From JALYGJ01 sp036558545 (GTDB lineage: Bacteria > Chloroflexota > Limnocylindria > Limnocylindrales > CSP1-4): a DNA stretch of 11,998 bases. The position numbers and the translations under genes are program-made. The notes beneath the pieces are model-generated. The model did no database searches and had not been told where the DNA came from. It worked only from the letters and a program-made list of their open reading frames with translations. The stretch spans positions 1 to 11,998 of the forward strand of contig DATBFJ010000040.1 of assembly GCA_036558545.1 (NCBI GenBank), read 5' to 3'. Shown here one piece after another: positions 5,833 to 11,998 of this stretch (within the stretch, counting starts at the first letter, position 1; every line of letters begins with the position of its first letter).

Positions 5833-7806
5833 CTAGGCAGCTACGGCGGTCAAGCCCTCGACGAACTGGCTCTGGTAGAGCTCGTAGTAGAAGCCGCGCT
5901 TCTCGAGGAGCTCTTCGTGCGTACCCGTTTCGACGATGTGTCCGTGGTCCATGACCACGATCAGCTCGGCGTCTCGGATCGTTGACAGCCGGTGGGCGAT
6001 CACGAACGTCGTGCGGCCGCTCATCAGGCGCGACATGGCGCGCTGGATGAGCACCTCGGTGCGCGTGTCGACCGAGCTTGTGGCTTCATCGAGGATGAGG
6101 ATCCTGGGATCAGCAAGGAACGCGCGGGCGATCGTCAGCAGCTGCTTCTCGCCCTGGGACAGGTTCGTAGCGTCATCATCGATGACCGTGTCATAGCCGT
6201 CCGGGAGCGTGCGCACGAAGTGGTCGACGTGCGCATTCTCGGCCGCCGCGACCATCTGCTCCTCGGTCGCCCCTTCCCTGCCGTACAGGATGTTGTCGCG
6301 GATAGTGCCGTGGAACAGCCATGTGTCCTGGAGGACCATGCCGAACTTGCGGCGAAGCTCCTCGCGCGTCATGTCGCGCGTATCGACACCGTCAACGCTG
6401 ATCCGGCCAGAGTCGATTTCGTAGAAACGCATCAGCAGGTTGACGAGCGTGGTCTTGCCTGCACCGGTAGGCCCGACGATGGCGATCGTGTGACCTGGCT
6501 CGGCTGTCAGGCTGAGGTTCTCGATGAGCGGCGTATCCGGCCGATAGCGGAAGGAGACGTCGTCGAATGCGACCTCGCCGCGAACGTCCTTGAGGACCTT
6601 CGGCTGCGCCGGGTCGCCGCTCATCTCCTGCTCGTCCATCAGCTCGAAGACGCGCTCGGCGGAAGCAACGGCTGACTGCAGGACATTGGCAATGCTTGCC
6701 GCCTGGACGATCGGCTGCGTGAACTGGCGCGAATACTGAATGAAGGCGACGACGTCGCCGAGCGACATCTGGCCCGAAGCCACGCGCAAACCGCCGATGA
6801 CGGCGATCGCGACGTAATTCAGGTTGGAGATCAAGTTCATCGCGGGCTGGATGATGCCGGAGATGAACTGGGCTCGATAGGAGGCCTGGTACAGGCGCTC
6901 GTTCTCGACCTCGAAGTTGGCCGCCGCCTCCTTCTGATGACCGAACACGGTCACGATGTTGTGGCCGGTGTGCATTTCCTCGACCTGGCCGTTCAGTGCG
7001 CCCGTCGAAGCCCACTGGGCGACGAAGAGACGCTGTGAGCGCCGAATGATGAGCACCGTGACGATCAGCGACGCCGGGATGGCGAGCAACGAAATGAGCG
7101 CAAGCTCCCAGCTGATCGAGATCATCATGATCAGCACGCCAAAGACGGTCAGCACCGACGTGATGAGCTGCGTCAGGCTCTGCTGGAGAGTCTGGCCGAT
7201 GTTGTCGATGTCGTTGGTGACCCGGCTGAGCACGTCGCCTCGTGAATGGTCGTCGAAGTACTTGAGCGGCAGCTTGCCGAGCTTTTCGTCAACGTCCGTG
7301 CGCAGGCGGTAGACGGTGCGCTGCGTGACGCCGGCCATGATGTAGGCCTGACCCCACGCAAAGACGGCACTGACCAGGTACAGACCCACCAGGCCGATCA
7401 GGATGCTCGACAGGGCAGCGAAGTCGATGCCCACGCCGGGTGTCACGGTCATGCCGCCGAGCATGTCCGCCAGCTGATTCTGACCGGCAGCGCGGAGCCC
7501 AGCCTCGACCTGCGCCTGGCTCACGCCGGCGGGCAGCTGGCCGCCGATGAAGCCCTCGAAGATGATGTTCGTGGCGTTGCCCAGGATCTTTGGCCCAATG
7601 ACGGAGAAGGAGACGCTGCCGACGGCCAGGATGAGCACGACGACGATGCGCGGCATCTCCGGCCGAAGCCGCCCGAGCAAACGCTTGAAGGACTTGCCAA
7701 AGTCCTTGGACTTCTCGGGCGGCAGACTGCCCATCATCATGCCGCCCGGGCCCATGCCGCCCCGTTGCGGACGCTGCTGCGGTCGTTGTCCCTGCGGGCC
7801 GCTCAT
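5833..7806 (-). CDS. ABC exporter half-transporter, TM288-like subunit (here AbcB)
   Basis: A 657-residue fused membrane/ATPase subunit of a type IV ABC exporter. A Gly/Met/Gln-rich cytoplasmic tail (1-30) precedes the six-helix domain (about 50-395). The first external loop is long (about 84-128). In the nucleotide-binding domain: A-loop Tyr421, Walker A GPTGAGKT at 445-452 (Lys451), Q-loop Gln493, signature LSQGE at 549-553, Walker B ILILDE at 569-574 with catalytic Glu574, and switch His605 in AHRLSTI. It therefore carries the competent Walker B, while its LSQGE departs from LSGGQ and would face the partner's degenerate site. The ATG at 7806 overlaps the abcA TGA (ATGA), with GAGG about 10 nt upstream. 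It probably exports drugs or lipids with AbcA; the substrate is unknown. Confidence 0.95.
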   Translation of the reverse strand: MSGPQGQRPQQRPQRGGMGPGGMMMGSLPPEKSKDFGKSFKRLLGRLRPEMPRIVVVLILAVGSVSFSVIGPKILGNATNIIFEGFIGGQLPAGVSQAQVEAGLRAAGQNQLADMLGGMTVTPGVGIDFAALSSILIGLVGLYLVSAVFAWGQAYIMAGVTQRTVYRLRTDVDEKLGKLPLKYFDDHSRGDVLSRVTNDIDNIGQTLQQSLTQLITSVLTVFGVLIMMISISWELALISLLAIPASLIVTVLIIRRSQRLFVAQWASTGALNGQVEEMHTGHNIVTVFGHQKEAAANFEVENERLYQASYRAQFISGIIQPAMNLISNLNYVAIAVIGGLRVASGQMSLGDVVAFIQYSRQFTQPIVQAASIANVLQSAVASAERVFELMDEQEMSGDPAQPKVLKDVRGEVAFDDVSFRYRPDTPLIENLSLTAEPGHTIAIVGPTGAGKTTLVNLLMRFYEIDSGRISVDGVDTRDMTREELRRKFGMVLQDTWLFHGTIRDNILYGREGATEEQMVAAAENAHVDHFVRTLPDGYDTVIDDDATNLSQGEKQLLTIARAFLADPRILILDEATSSVDTRTEVLIQRAMSRLMSGRTTFVIAHRLSTIRDAELIVVMDHGHIVETGTHEELLEKRGFYYELYQSQFVEGLTAVAA

Positions 7807-9647
7807 GCTGCCTGTGCCTCAGCTTCCGTCAGCTGGGAGTAGACGATCTCCTGGTAGGTCTCGTTCGACTCGAGCAGCTGGCTGTGTGTGCCAACGCCGA
7901 CGATCCGGCCCTCGTCCATGACGATGATCCGGTCCGCATTGAGGATCGTTCCGACGCGCTGAGCAACGATGATCACAGTCGATTCCGCGAGCTCGCGCTT
8001 GAGCGCCGCGCGCAGCAGCGCGTCAGTCCGGAAGTCGAGGGCGCTGAAGCTGTCGTCGAAGATGTACAGCGGCGCGCGCTTTACGAGTGCGCGGGCGATG
8101 GCCAAGCGCTGGCGTTGACCGCCTGAGACGTTGGTGCCGCCCTGATCGATCGGCGCGTTGATGCCGTCAGCCAGCTCCTTGACGAATTCGCTGGCCTGGG
8201 CGATCTCGAGCGCGCGCTCGACGTCCTCGTCGGTCGCGTTGGCGTCGCCGTAACGGACGTTGCTGGCGATCGTGCCGCTGAACAGAAACGCACGCTGCGG
8301 GATGACGCCGATCAGCTTCCAGAGGTCCTCGCGCAGCATCTCGCGGACTTCCACGCCGTCGATCAGGAGCGAGCCACTCGACGCGTCGTAAAAACGCGGG
8401 ATGAGGTTGATCAGGGTCGATTTGCCACTGCCGGTGCTGCCGATGATTGCCGTCGTCTGACCCGGCTCGGCCGTAAACGAGATGTCGTGCAGGATCGGCT
8501 GCTCCGCGCCCGGGTAACGGAACTCGACGTCCTTGAACTCGACGCGGACACCAGGTCGAACACCGGGCAGTGGGTGCTTTCCGTTGCCGTCGTTAGTACC
8601 CGGATGGAAACCGTTTCCGTCGGTGCCATGTCCATTTCCGTCTGTCGCTGCGCTGGCCTGGAATACCGGCAAGCTGACCGGCGACTGCGGGTCGACGATC
8701 GATGGCTCCGTCTCGAGAACCTCGCGGATGCGTCCTGCGGAAACGACTGCGCGGGGCAGGAAGATGATCATGAAGATGGCCATCAGGACGGAGAACATGA
8801 TCTGCATCAGGTAGGACAGGAACGCCGTGAGGTTGCCGATGGGCATCTCGCCGCTGTTGACCCGGAAGGCGCCGAACCAGATCACCGCGACCGACGACAG
8901 GTTGAAGATCAGCATCATCACGGGGAAGGTCAGGGCGAATAGCCGGTTTACTTTGAGGCCGGTCTGGAACAGGTCGACGTTGGCCTCGTCGAAGCGCTTC
9001 TCCTCGTGATCGACTCGGACGAAGGCGCGGATGACGCGGACGCCGGCGAGCGCTTCGCGCATGACCTGGTTGATGCGGTCGATCTTGACCTGCATTGCCC
9101 GGAAGAGCGGCACCGCGCGGCTGGTGATGAAAAAGATGAAGCCGAACATGATCGGCAGGATCACCAGCAGCAGAGCGGACAGCGGCACGTCCTGGCGAAG
9201 GGCCATGATCACGCCACCTATACCCATGATCGGCGCGAGCAGGATCACGGTCAGGCCCATGAACACGATCATCTGTACTTGCTGCACGTCGTTCGTGTTG
9301 CGCGTGATGAGCGACGGCGTGCCGAACTTGTTCATCTCGACCTGCGAGAAGCCTTCCACGCGGCGGAAGACGGCCAACCGAACGTCGCGGCCAAAGCCCA
9401 TCGCGATGCGGGCGCCCAGGAATACGGCTGCGACCGAGCAGACGCCGAGCACGGCGGTCACAACGAGCATGAGCACGCCGACCTGAACTATGTAGCCCGT
9501 GTCGCCCTTGGCAACACCGTTGTTGATGATGTCGGCGTTCAGCTCGGGCAGGTACAGGTTGGTCAATGCCTGGGCCAGGAGCAGAACGAGGACGATCAGG
9601 ATCATCATCCGGTACTTGCCCAGGAACTCGCGAAGAAGTTTGATCAT
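7803..9647 (-). CDS. ABC exporter half-transporter with degenerate ATP site, TM287-like (here AbcA)
   Basis: A 614-residue partner of AbcB. Six TM helices lie in about 12-310, followed by an unusual Gly/Asn/His-rich linker (322-367) and the ATPase domain: A-loop Tyr378, Walker A GSTGSGKS at 403-410 (Lys409), Q-loop Gln451, canonical signature VSGGQ at 507-511, and Walker B LYIFDD at 527-532. Asp532 stands where the catalytic Glu is expected, and Gln563 (VAQRVGTI) replaces the switch His. These are known traits of the degenerate-site subunit of heterodimeric exporters such as TM287/288, BmrCD and LmrCD. The frame is open 39 bases further upstream, but the ATG at 9647 is chosen because it overlaps the marR stop (ATGA), has AAGG 7 nt upstream, and gives the usual N-terminus MIKLLREFLGKYR. 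Confidence 0.95.
   Translation of the reverse strand: MIKLLREFLGKYRMMILIVLVLLLAQALTNLYLPELNADIINNGVAKGDTGYIVQVGVLMLVVTAVLGVCSVAAVFLGARIAMGFGRDVRLAVFRRVEGFSQVEMNKFGTPSLITRNTNDVQQVQMIVFMGLTVILLAPIMGIGGVIMALRQDVPLSALLLVILPIMFGFIFFITSRAVPLFRAMQVKIDRINQVMREALAGVRVIRAFVRVDHEEKRFDEANVDLFQTGLKVNRLFALTFPVMMLIFNLSSVAVIWFGAFRVNSGEMPIGNLTAFLSYLMQIMFSVLMAIFMIIFLPRAVVSAGRIREVLETEPSIVDPQSPVSLPVFQASAATDGNGHGTDGNGFHPGTNDGNGKHPLPGVRPGVRVEFKDVEFRYPGAEQPILHDISFTAEPGQTTAIIGSTGSGKSTLINLIPRFYDASSGSLLIDGVEVREMLREDLWKLIGVIPQRAFLFSGTIASNVRYGDANATDEDVERALEIAQASEFVKELADGINAPIDQGGTNVSGGQRQRLAIARALVKRAPLYIFDDSFSALDFRTDALLRAALKRELAESTVIIVAQRVGTILNADRIIVMDEGRIVGVGTHSQLLESNETYQEIVYSQLTEAEAQAA
8577..8642 (-). repeat. DGNG repeat region in the AbcA linker
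   Basis: Within abcA, residues 336-357 contain three copies of DGNG (336-339, 343-346, 353-356) spaced by HGT and FHPGTN, with His340 and His348 between them. The underlying DNA repeats are similar but not identical (GAYGGMAAYGG type). The segment lies between the last TM helix and the ATPase domain, where relatives have a short linker. Confidence 0.8.
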
Positions 9648-10150
9648 GCGTGTGCCTTGGCTTCCTGCGCCTTTTGTGCCAGCCACTTGTCGCGAGCCTC
9701 ACGCACGGCGCGGAGGCCCTTGAGCAGCGCTCTGAGGTCGCTCTCGGTGATGTTCGAGAGCATCTTCATCATGTTCGATTGGCGTTCAGCCTGCATCTGA
9801 GTGAAGACCTGTTCCCCCTTTTCGGTCACGTATACCTGCACGACGCGACGGTCCTCGTCGCTGCGGCGTCGTTCGATAACGCCCTTCTTTTCCATTCGGT
9901 CGACGATGCCCGTGGCACTTGCCACCGAGACATCGAGCAACTCCGCCAGGCGCGACATCGTCAGCGGGCCGTTGAAGCGGAGCAGCATCAGCAGGTTGAG
10001 GTGGACGAGGCTCAGGGCGCCCTCGTGAAAGCGCTTTAGCGCGCCCTGGAAGTCGCGAAAGCTGATCTGGTTGAGTTCGGCGAGCACCGCGTCCAGGGTT
10101 TCCTGGCGCGATTGGTCGCTACTCAATGACGGATTGACGTTCAATGCCAC
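9644..10150 (-). CDS. MarR-family transcriptional regulator of the ABC exporter operon
   Basis: A 168-residue MarR-type winged-helix repressor. Helices at 17-60 and 133-160 form the expected dimer interface. The DNA-binding helix-turn-helix is at about 63-90 (TMSRLAELLDVSVASATGIV, then DRMEKKG), and the wing is RRRSDEDRRVVQVYVTEKG at 94-112, with the conserved D100-R101. Such proteins usually repress their own operon and are released by small ligands, often the exported compound. It is the first gene of marR-abcA-abcB, overlapping abcA by 4 bp. The GTG at 10150 is chosen because it lies 7 nt past a near-consensus -10 box, leaving no room for a leader or ribosome binding site. A role as autorepressor of the exporter is inferred from position and the operator-like repeat. 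Confidence 0.93.
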   Translation of the reverse strand: MALNVNPSLSSDQSRQETLDAVLAELNQISFRDFQGALKRFHEGALSLVHLNLLMLLRFNGPLTMSRLAELLDVSVASATGIVDRMEKKGVIERRRSDEDRRVVQVYVTEKGEQVFTQMQAERQSNMMKMLSNITESDLRALLKGLRAVREARDKWLAQKAQEAKAHA

Positions 10151-10156
10151 GCAGGA

Positions 10157-10184
10157 AGTATACGTGCCATGAAGTATTCGTCAA
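10157..10184 (-). promoter_or_regulatory. Promoter of marR-abcA-abcB, predicted leaderless
   Basis: On the minus strand the -35 TTGACG (10184-10179, 5 of 6 to TTGACA) and the -10 TATACT (10162-10157, 5 of 6 to TATAAT) are 16 nt apart. Six bases separate the -10 from the GTG at 10150, so the predicted +1 is the G of the start codon. No Shine-Dalgarno sequence lies before the GTG, which agrees with leaderless translation. Confidence 0.7.
10158..10179. promoter_or_regulatory. Candidate MarR operator between -35 and -10
   Basis: Minus-strand GAATAC (10179-10174), N10, GTATAC (10163-10158) is an inverted repeat with one mismatch. The same DNA can be read as a direct repeat, GAATACTTC and GTATACTTC, 16 bp apart. 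It fills the spacer and overlaps the -10, so a bound MarR dimer would block RNA polymerase. Binding is inferred. Confidence 0.5.
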
Positions 10185-10225
10185 CCCGTCCACAGCGGGC
10201 CCCGGATCAGCCTGCCACGCGAATG

Positions 10226-10282
10226 TCAGAACTCCCGATCCGACGCATGACCCACATAAGGAATGGTGCTCATGGTGCTCAT
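10226..10282 (-). CDS. Possible 18-residue micro-ORF coupled to the ThDP enzyme
   Basis: On the minus strand an ATG at 10282 overlaps the TGA of the ThDP enzyme gene (ATGA) and opens a frame of 18 codons, MSTMSTIPYVGHASDREF, ending in TGA at 10228-10226. Two in-frame ATGs result from a 9-bp tandem repeat. It may be a short coupled peptide, the stub of a lost gene, or chance; there is no homology I recognise with confidence. Confidence 0.15.
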   Translation of the reverse strand: MSTMSTIPYVGHASDREF

Positions 10283-10283
10283 G
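10263..10283. repeat. Tandem 9-bp repeat at the ThDP gene stop codon
   Basis: ATGGTGCTC occurs twice in direct succession (10263-10271 and 10272-10280), followed by ATG as the start of a third copy. It spans the stop codon at 10281-10279 and looks like a slippage duplication. Confidence 0.7.
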
Positions 10284-11910
10284 CTGGCGCCGGTCGGTCA
10301 GGACTGATCCAGCGCGAGTCCAGCTGGAGATGAAGCACCGTCGGACGGCCGGAGCCCAGCGCGGTGCGCAGGCACGCCTCGAACGCGGCGTCGTCGCTCA
10401 CGCGCACGCCGTCTGCTCCGCAGGCGTGAGCGACGGCAGCAAAATCGATTGGGCCGAGCCCGGTAGCAACTGGGGCGCGCTGCTCATTGGCCTGATGCAT
10501 CGCGATGGTGCCGTATTTCTCGTTGTCGAAGACAACGACGACCGGCGTTGCCCCGGTTCGGACGGCGGTTTCCAGTTCGTTCATGGTCATCGCCAGGCCG
10601 CCGTCGCCGCACAGGGCCAGGACCTGTCGGCCAGGTTTGGCCAGCGACGCGGCGATGGCCGCCGGCAGGCCGTAGCCCATCGCGCCTGAGGTTGGCCCGA
10701 GAAACACCTGGTCGTCGGCGAACTTGAAGTAGCGGGCCGGCCACAGGCCGAAGTTGCCTGCGTCTGTCGTGACGATCGCGTCGCCCGCCAGCACGTCCTG
10801 CATCACCCTCACGACGTGCACCGGATCGATGCCGGGACCGTCCCACTCGCGCTCCGGCAGCGCCGTGGCGGCGAGGAAAGCCGCGCGGTCCGCGGCGATC
10901 TGGGCGGCCCGGGAATTGCTCGGCTGTAATCCCGAGGCAAGCGCAGCGCGGAGGAACGCGTTCGCGTCGGCTGCGAGCGCCAAGTCGGGCGCGGCCAGGC
11001 CGGCGCGAGCGGTCAGCGGTTCGAGATCGACATGCGCCCAACGGGTTTGTGGCCCCGGGATCGAATACTCGAAACTGGCGACCTCGTTGAGCCTGCAACC
11101 GATCACCAGCAGCGCGTCCGCGTCGATCAGGCGCTGGCGCACGGTCGCGGGCGAGCCGTAGCCGGTCGTACCCAGAAAGTTGGGGTGATCGTTCGGAAAG
11201 GCGGTTGGTCGGCGCCAAGCGGCGAAAACGGGAACGCCAAGCTGCTCGCTGAACTGGACGAGTGAGTCACGAGCGCCGGATGCTGTGACTCCGTAGCCGG
11301 CAAGGATCGCCGGTCGCTCCGCCTGCTCGAGCAGCTCGACAACAGCCCCGATAGCGCCGCTCGTGGCGGGCGCCGGGGAGACGAGATCTGCGGCGTACGC
11401 TGCGCCCTGGACTTCGACGTCGAGCGTGTCCTCGGGAAGGGCGAACAGGACAGGCCCGCGGCGGCCAGCGAGCATCGAGCTGAGACCCTCAGCCATCAGC
11501 CGACCGACGTCGTCTGGATCATTGAGCTGGCCGGCCCACTTGGCGAGGCGTCCCGGTGACGCGACCAGATCTGCCTCCTGGAACGCCTCGCGCCCCAGGA
11601 ACGGCCGCGGCACCTGGCCGAGCAAGGCCACCATGGGCGTCGAGTTCTGGCGCGCGGTATGGATGCCGATGCCCATGTTCGACGCGCCCACCGCGCGCGT
11701 TCCGAGAACTGCCGCGGGCGAACCAGTCAGCTGACCCATGGCCTCGGCCATGAACGAGGCACCACCCTCGTGTCGAGTAGCCACGACCTCGATGCCGGCC
11801 GCTGGCAAGGCGTCTAGCAGTCCCAAGAACGACTCACCGGGAACAGTGAAGGCCCAGCGAACTCCGGCTGCGGCGAGGGAGTCGGCGATCAGCCGTCCGA
11901 CGGTGGTCAA
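10279..11910 (-). CDS. Thiamine diphosphate-dependent enzyme, acetolactate synthase large-subunit-like
   Basis: A 543-residue three-domain ThDP enzyme. The N-terminal pyrimidine-binding domain (about 1-170) has VPGESFLGLLDAL, the activating Glu48 in TRHEGGAS, and the acetolactate-synthase-like GQVPRPFLGREAFQEAD (99-115). The central domain spans about 185-330. The C-terminal pyrophosphate domain has GDGG at 435-438 and Asn463 (VFDNEKYG), the ThDP/Mg2+ motif. This suits condensation or decarboxylation of a 2-oxo acid; oxoacid decarboxylases or acetyltransferases of the same superfamily are not excluded. No regulatory small subunit or other ilv gene is adjacent. TTG 11910 (MTTVGRLIADSL) is chosen because it lies 13 bp past the stop of the upstream gene and matches family N-termini. 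The frame is open to TTG 11967, which would add 19 residues overlapping that gene. Confidence 0.85.
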   Translation of the reverse strand: MTTVGRLIADSLAAAGVRWAFTVPGESFLGLLDALPAAGIEVVATRHEGGASFMAEAMGQLTGSPAAVLGTRAVGASNMGIGIHTARQNSTPMVALLGQVPRPFLGREAFQEADLVASPGRLAKWAGQLNDPDDVGRLMAEGLSSMLAGRRGPVLFALPEDTLDVEVQGAAYAADLVSPAPATSGAIGAVVELLEQAERPAILAGYGVTASGARDSLVQFSEQLGVPVFAAWRRPTAFPNDHPNFLGTTGYGSPATVRQRLIDADALLVIGCRLNEVASFEYSIPGPQTRWAHVDLEPLTARAGLAAPDLALAADANAFLRAALASGLQPSNSRAAQIAADRAAFLAATALPEREWDGPGIDPVHVVRVMQDVLAGDAIVTTDAGNFGLWPARYFKFADDQVFLGPTSGAMGYGLPAAIAASLAKPGRQVLALCGDGGLAMTMNELETAVRTGATPVVVVFDNEKYGTIAMHQANEQRAPVATGLGPIDFAAVAHACGADGVRVSDDAAFEACLRTALGSGRPTVLHLQLDSRWISPDRPAPA

Positions 11911-11923
11911 GTCGCGACCGCGA

Positions 11924-11998
11924 TCACGTGTGCGGAATGGCAGCCAGGAGCATGCCCACGACAACAACCACGACGAGCACCAACAGGACGCGCCTTAT
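11924..11998 (-). CDS. C-terminal end of an unidentified membrane protein (cut by window edge)
   Basis: The minus strand from the right edge reads 24 codons to a TGA at 11926-11924. The encoded end is a basic IRR followed by a strongly hydrophobic stretch (VLLVLVVVVVGMLLAAI) and PHT, so it is either a C-terminal transmembrane helix or a very short membrane peptide whose start lies just outside. It is read in a different frame from the ThDP enzyme and stops 13 bp before that enzyme's chosen TTG start, so the two may be co-transcribed. The family cannot be identified from this piece. Confidence 0.5.
   Translation of the reverse strand: MRRVLLVLVVVVVVGMLLAAIPHT

Noticed and set aside
8577..8642. 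True EF-hand in the AbcA linker
   Set aside because: DGNG is present, but the 12-residue loop pattern (DxDGNGxIxxxE with flanking helices) is not met, so an EF-hand is not claimed.
7803..9647. AbcA as an inactive or damaged ATPase because Glu and His are replaced
   Set aside because: The changes match the known degenerate-site subunit of heterodimeric exporters, and the frame and all other motifs are intact.
8593..9702. 369-codon minus-strand frame overlapping abcA
   Set aside because: Same strand but another frame of abcA. Its product is an Arg/Pro/His-rich shadow with no recognisable domain, while abcA has all ABC motifs.
9006..9800. Long plus-strand open frame opposite abcA and marR
   Set aside because: A His/Asp/Glu/Arg-rich low-complexity product antisense to two well-supported genes. 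Composition artefact.

Overview
This is a high-GC, gene-dense window of ordinary chromosomal character: short gaps, 4-bp stop/start overlaps, and several GTG or TTG starts with poor Shine-Dalgarno sequences. The gene set suggests a Chloroflexota- or Actinomycetota-like organism: a bacterial DRG-type GTPase, MscL with a zinc-ribbon tail, and a ZnT9-like cation transporter. No 16S rRNA or lineage marker is present, so this placement is tentative. There is no sign of an insertion sequence, phage, CRISPR array, tRNA or rRNA.

Layout. (1) 1-360, minus: N-terminal part of an Obg/DRG-class GTPase that runs off the left edge. (2) 566-2382, minus: a TMEM175-family (DUF1211) membrane protein overlapping by 4 bp an S33 prolyl-aminopeptidase-like alpha/beta hydrolase. 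(3) 2404-5704, plus: a compact run of five genes, namely a ZnT9-like cation diffusion facilitator, a DUF1801 protein, exodeoxyribonuclease III, MscL and a GNAT acetyltransferase. Its first gene starts 21 bp from the divergent TMEM175 gene. (4) 5705-5832: a gap between convergent genes with several hairpins. (5) 5833-10150, minus: a marR-abcA-abcB operon with two ATGA overlaps, encoding a repressor and the two halves of a heterodimeric type IV (TM287/288-like) ABC exporter. (6) 10279-11910, minus: a stand-alone acetolactate-synthase-like ThDP enzyme. (7) 11924-11998, minus: the C-terminal end of an unidentified membrane protein.

How the genes work together. The clearest unit is the MarR/ABC exporter operon. 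Its promoter reads TTGACG-N16-TATACT and places the predicted transcription start on the G of the marR GTG codon, which implies a leaderless mRNA. An imperfect inverted repeat (GAATAC-N10-GTATAC) fills the space between the -35 and -10 boxes, as expected of an autorepressor site. The two ABC subunits divide the catalytic residues as in known asymmetric heterodimers: AbcA lacks the catalytic Glu and switch His, and AbcB keeps both but has an LSQGE signature. The plus-strand run mixes metal transport, DNA repair and osmotic protection; no single pathway links them.

No wholly new system is evident. The points most worth a second look are the leaderless autoregulated promoter, the DGNG-repeat linker in AbcA, the zinc-ribbon tail on MscL, and the very tight divergent start region at 2382/2404.
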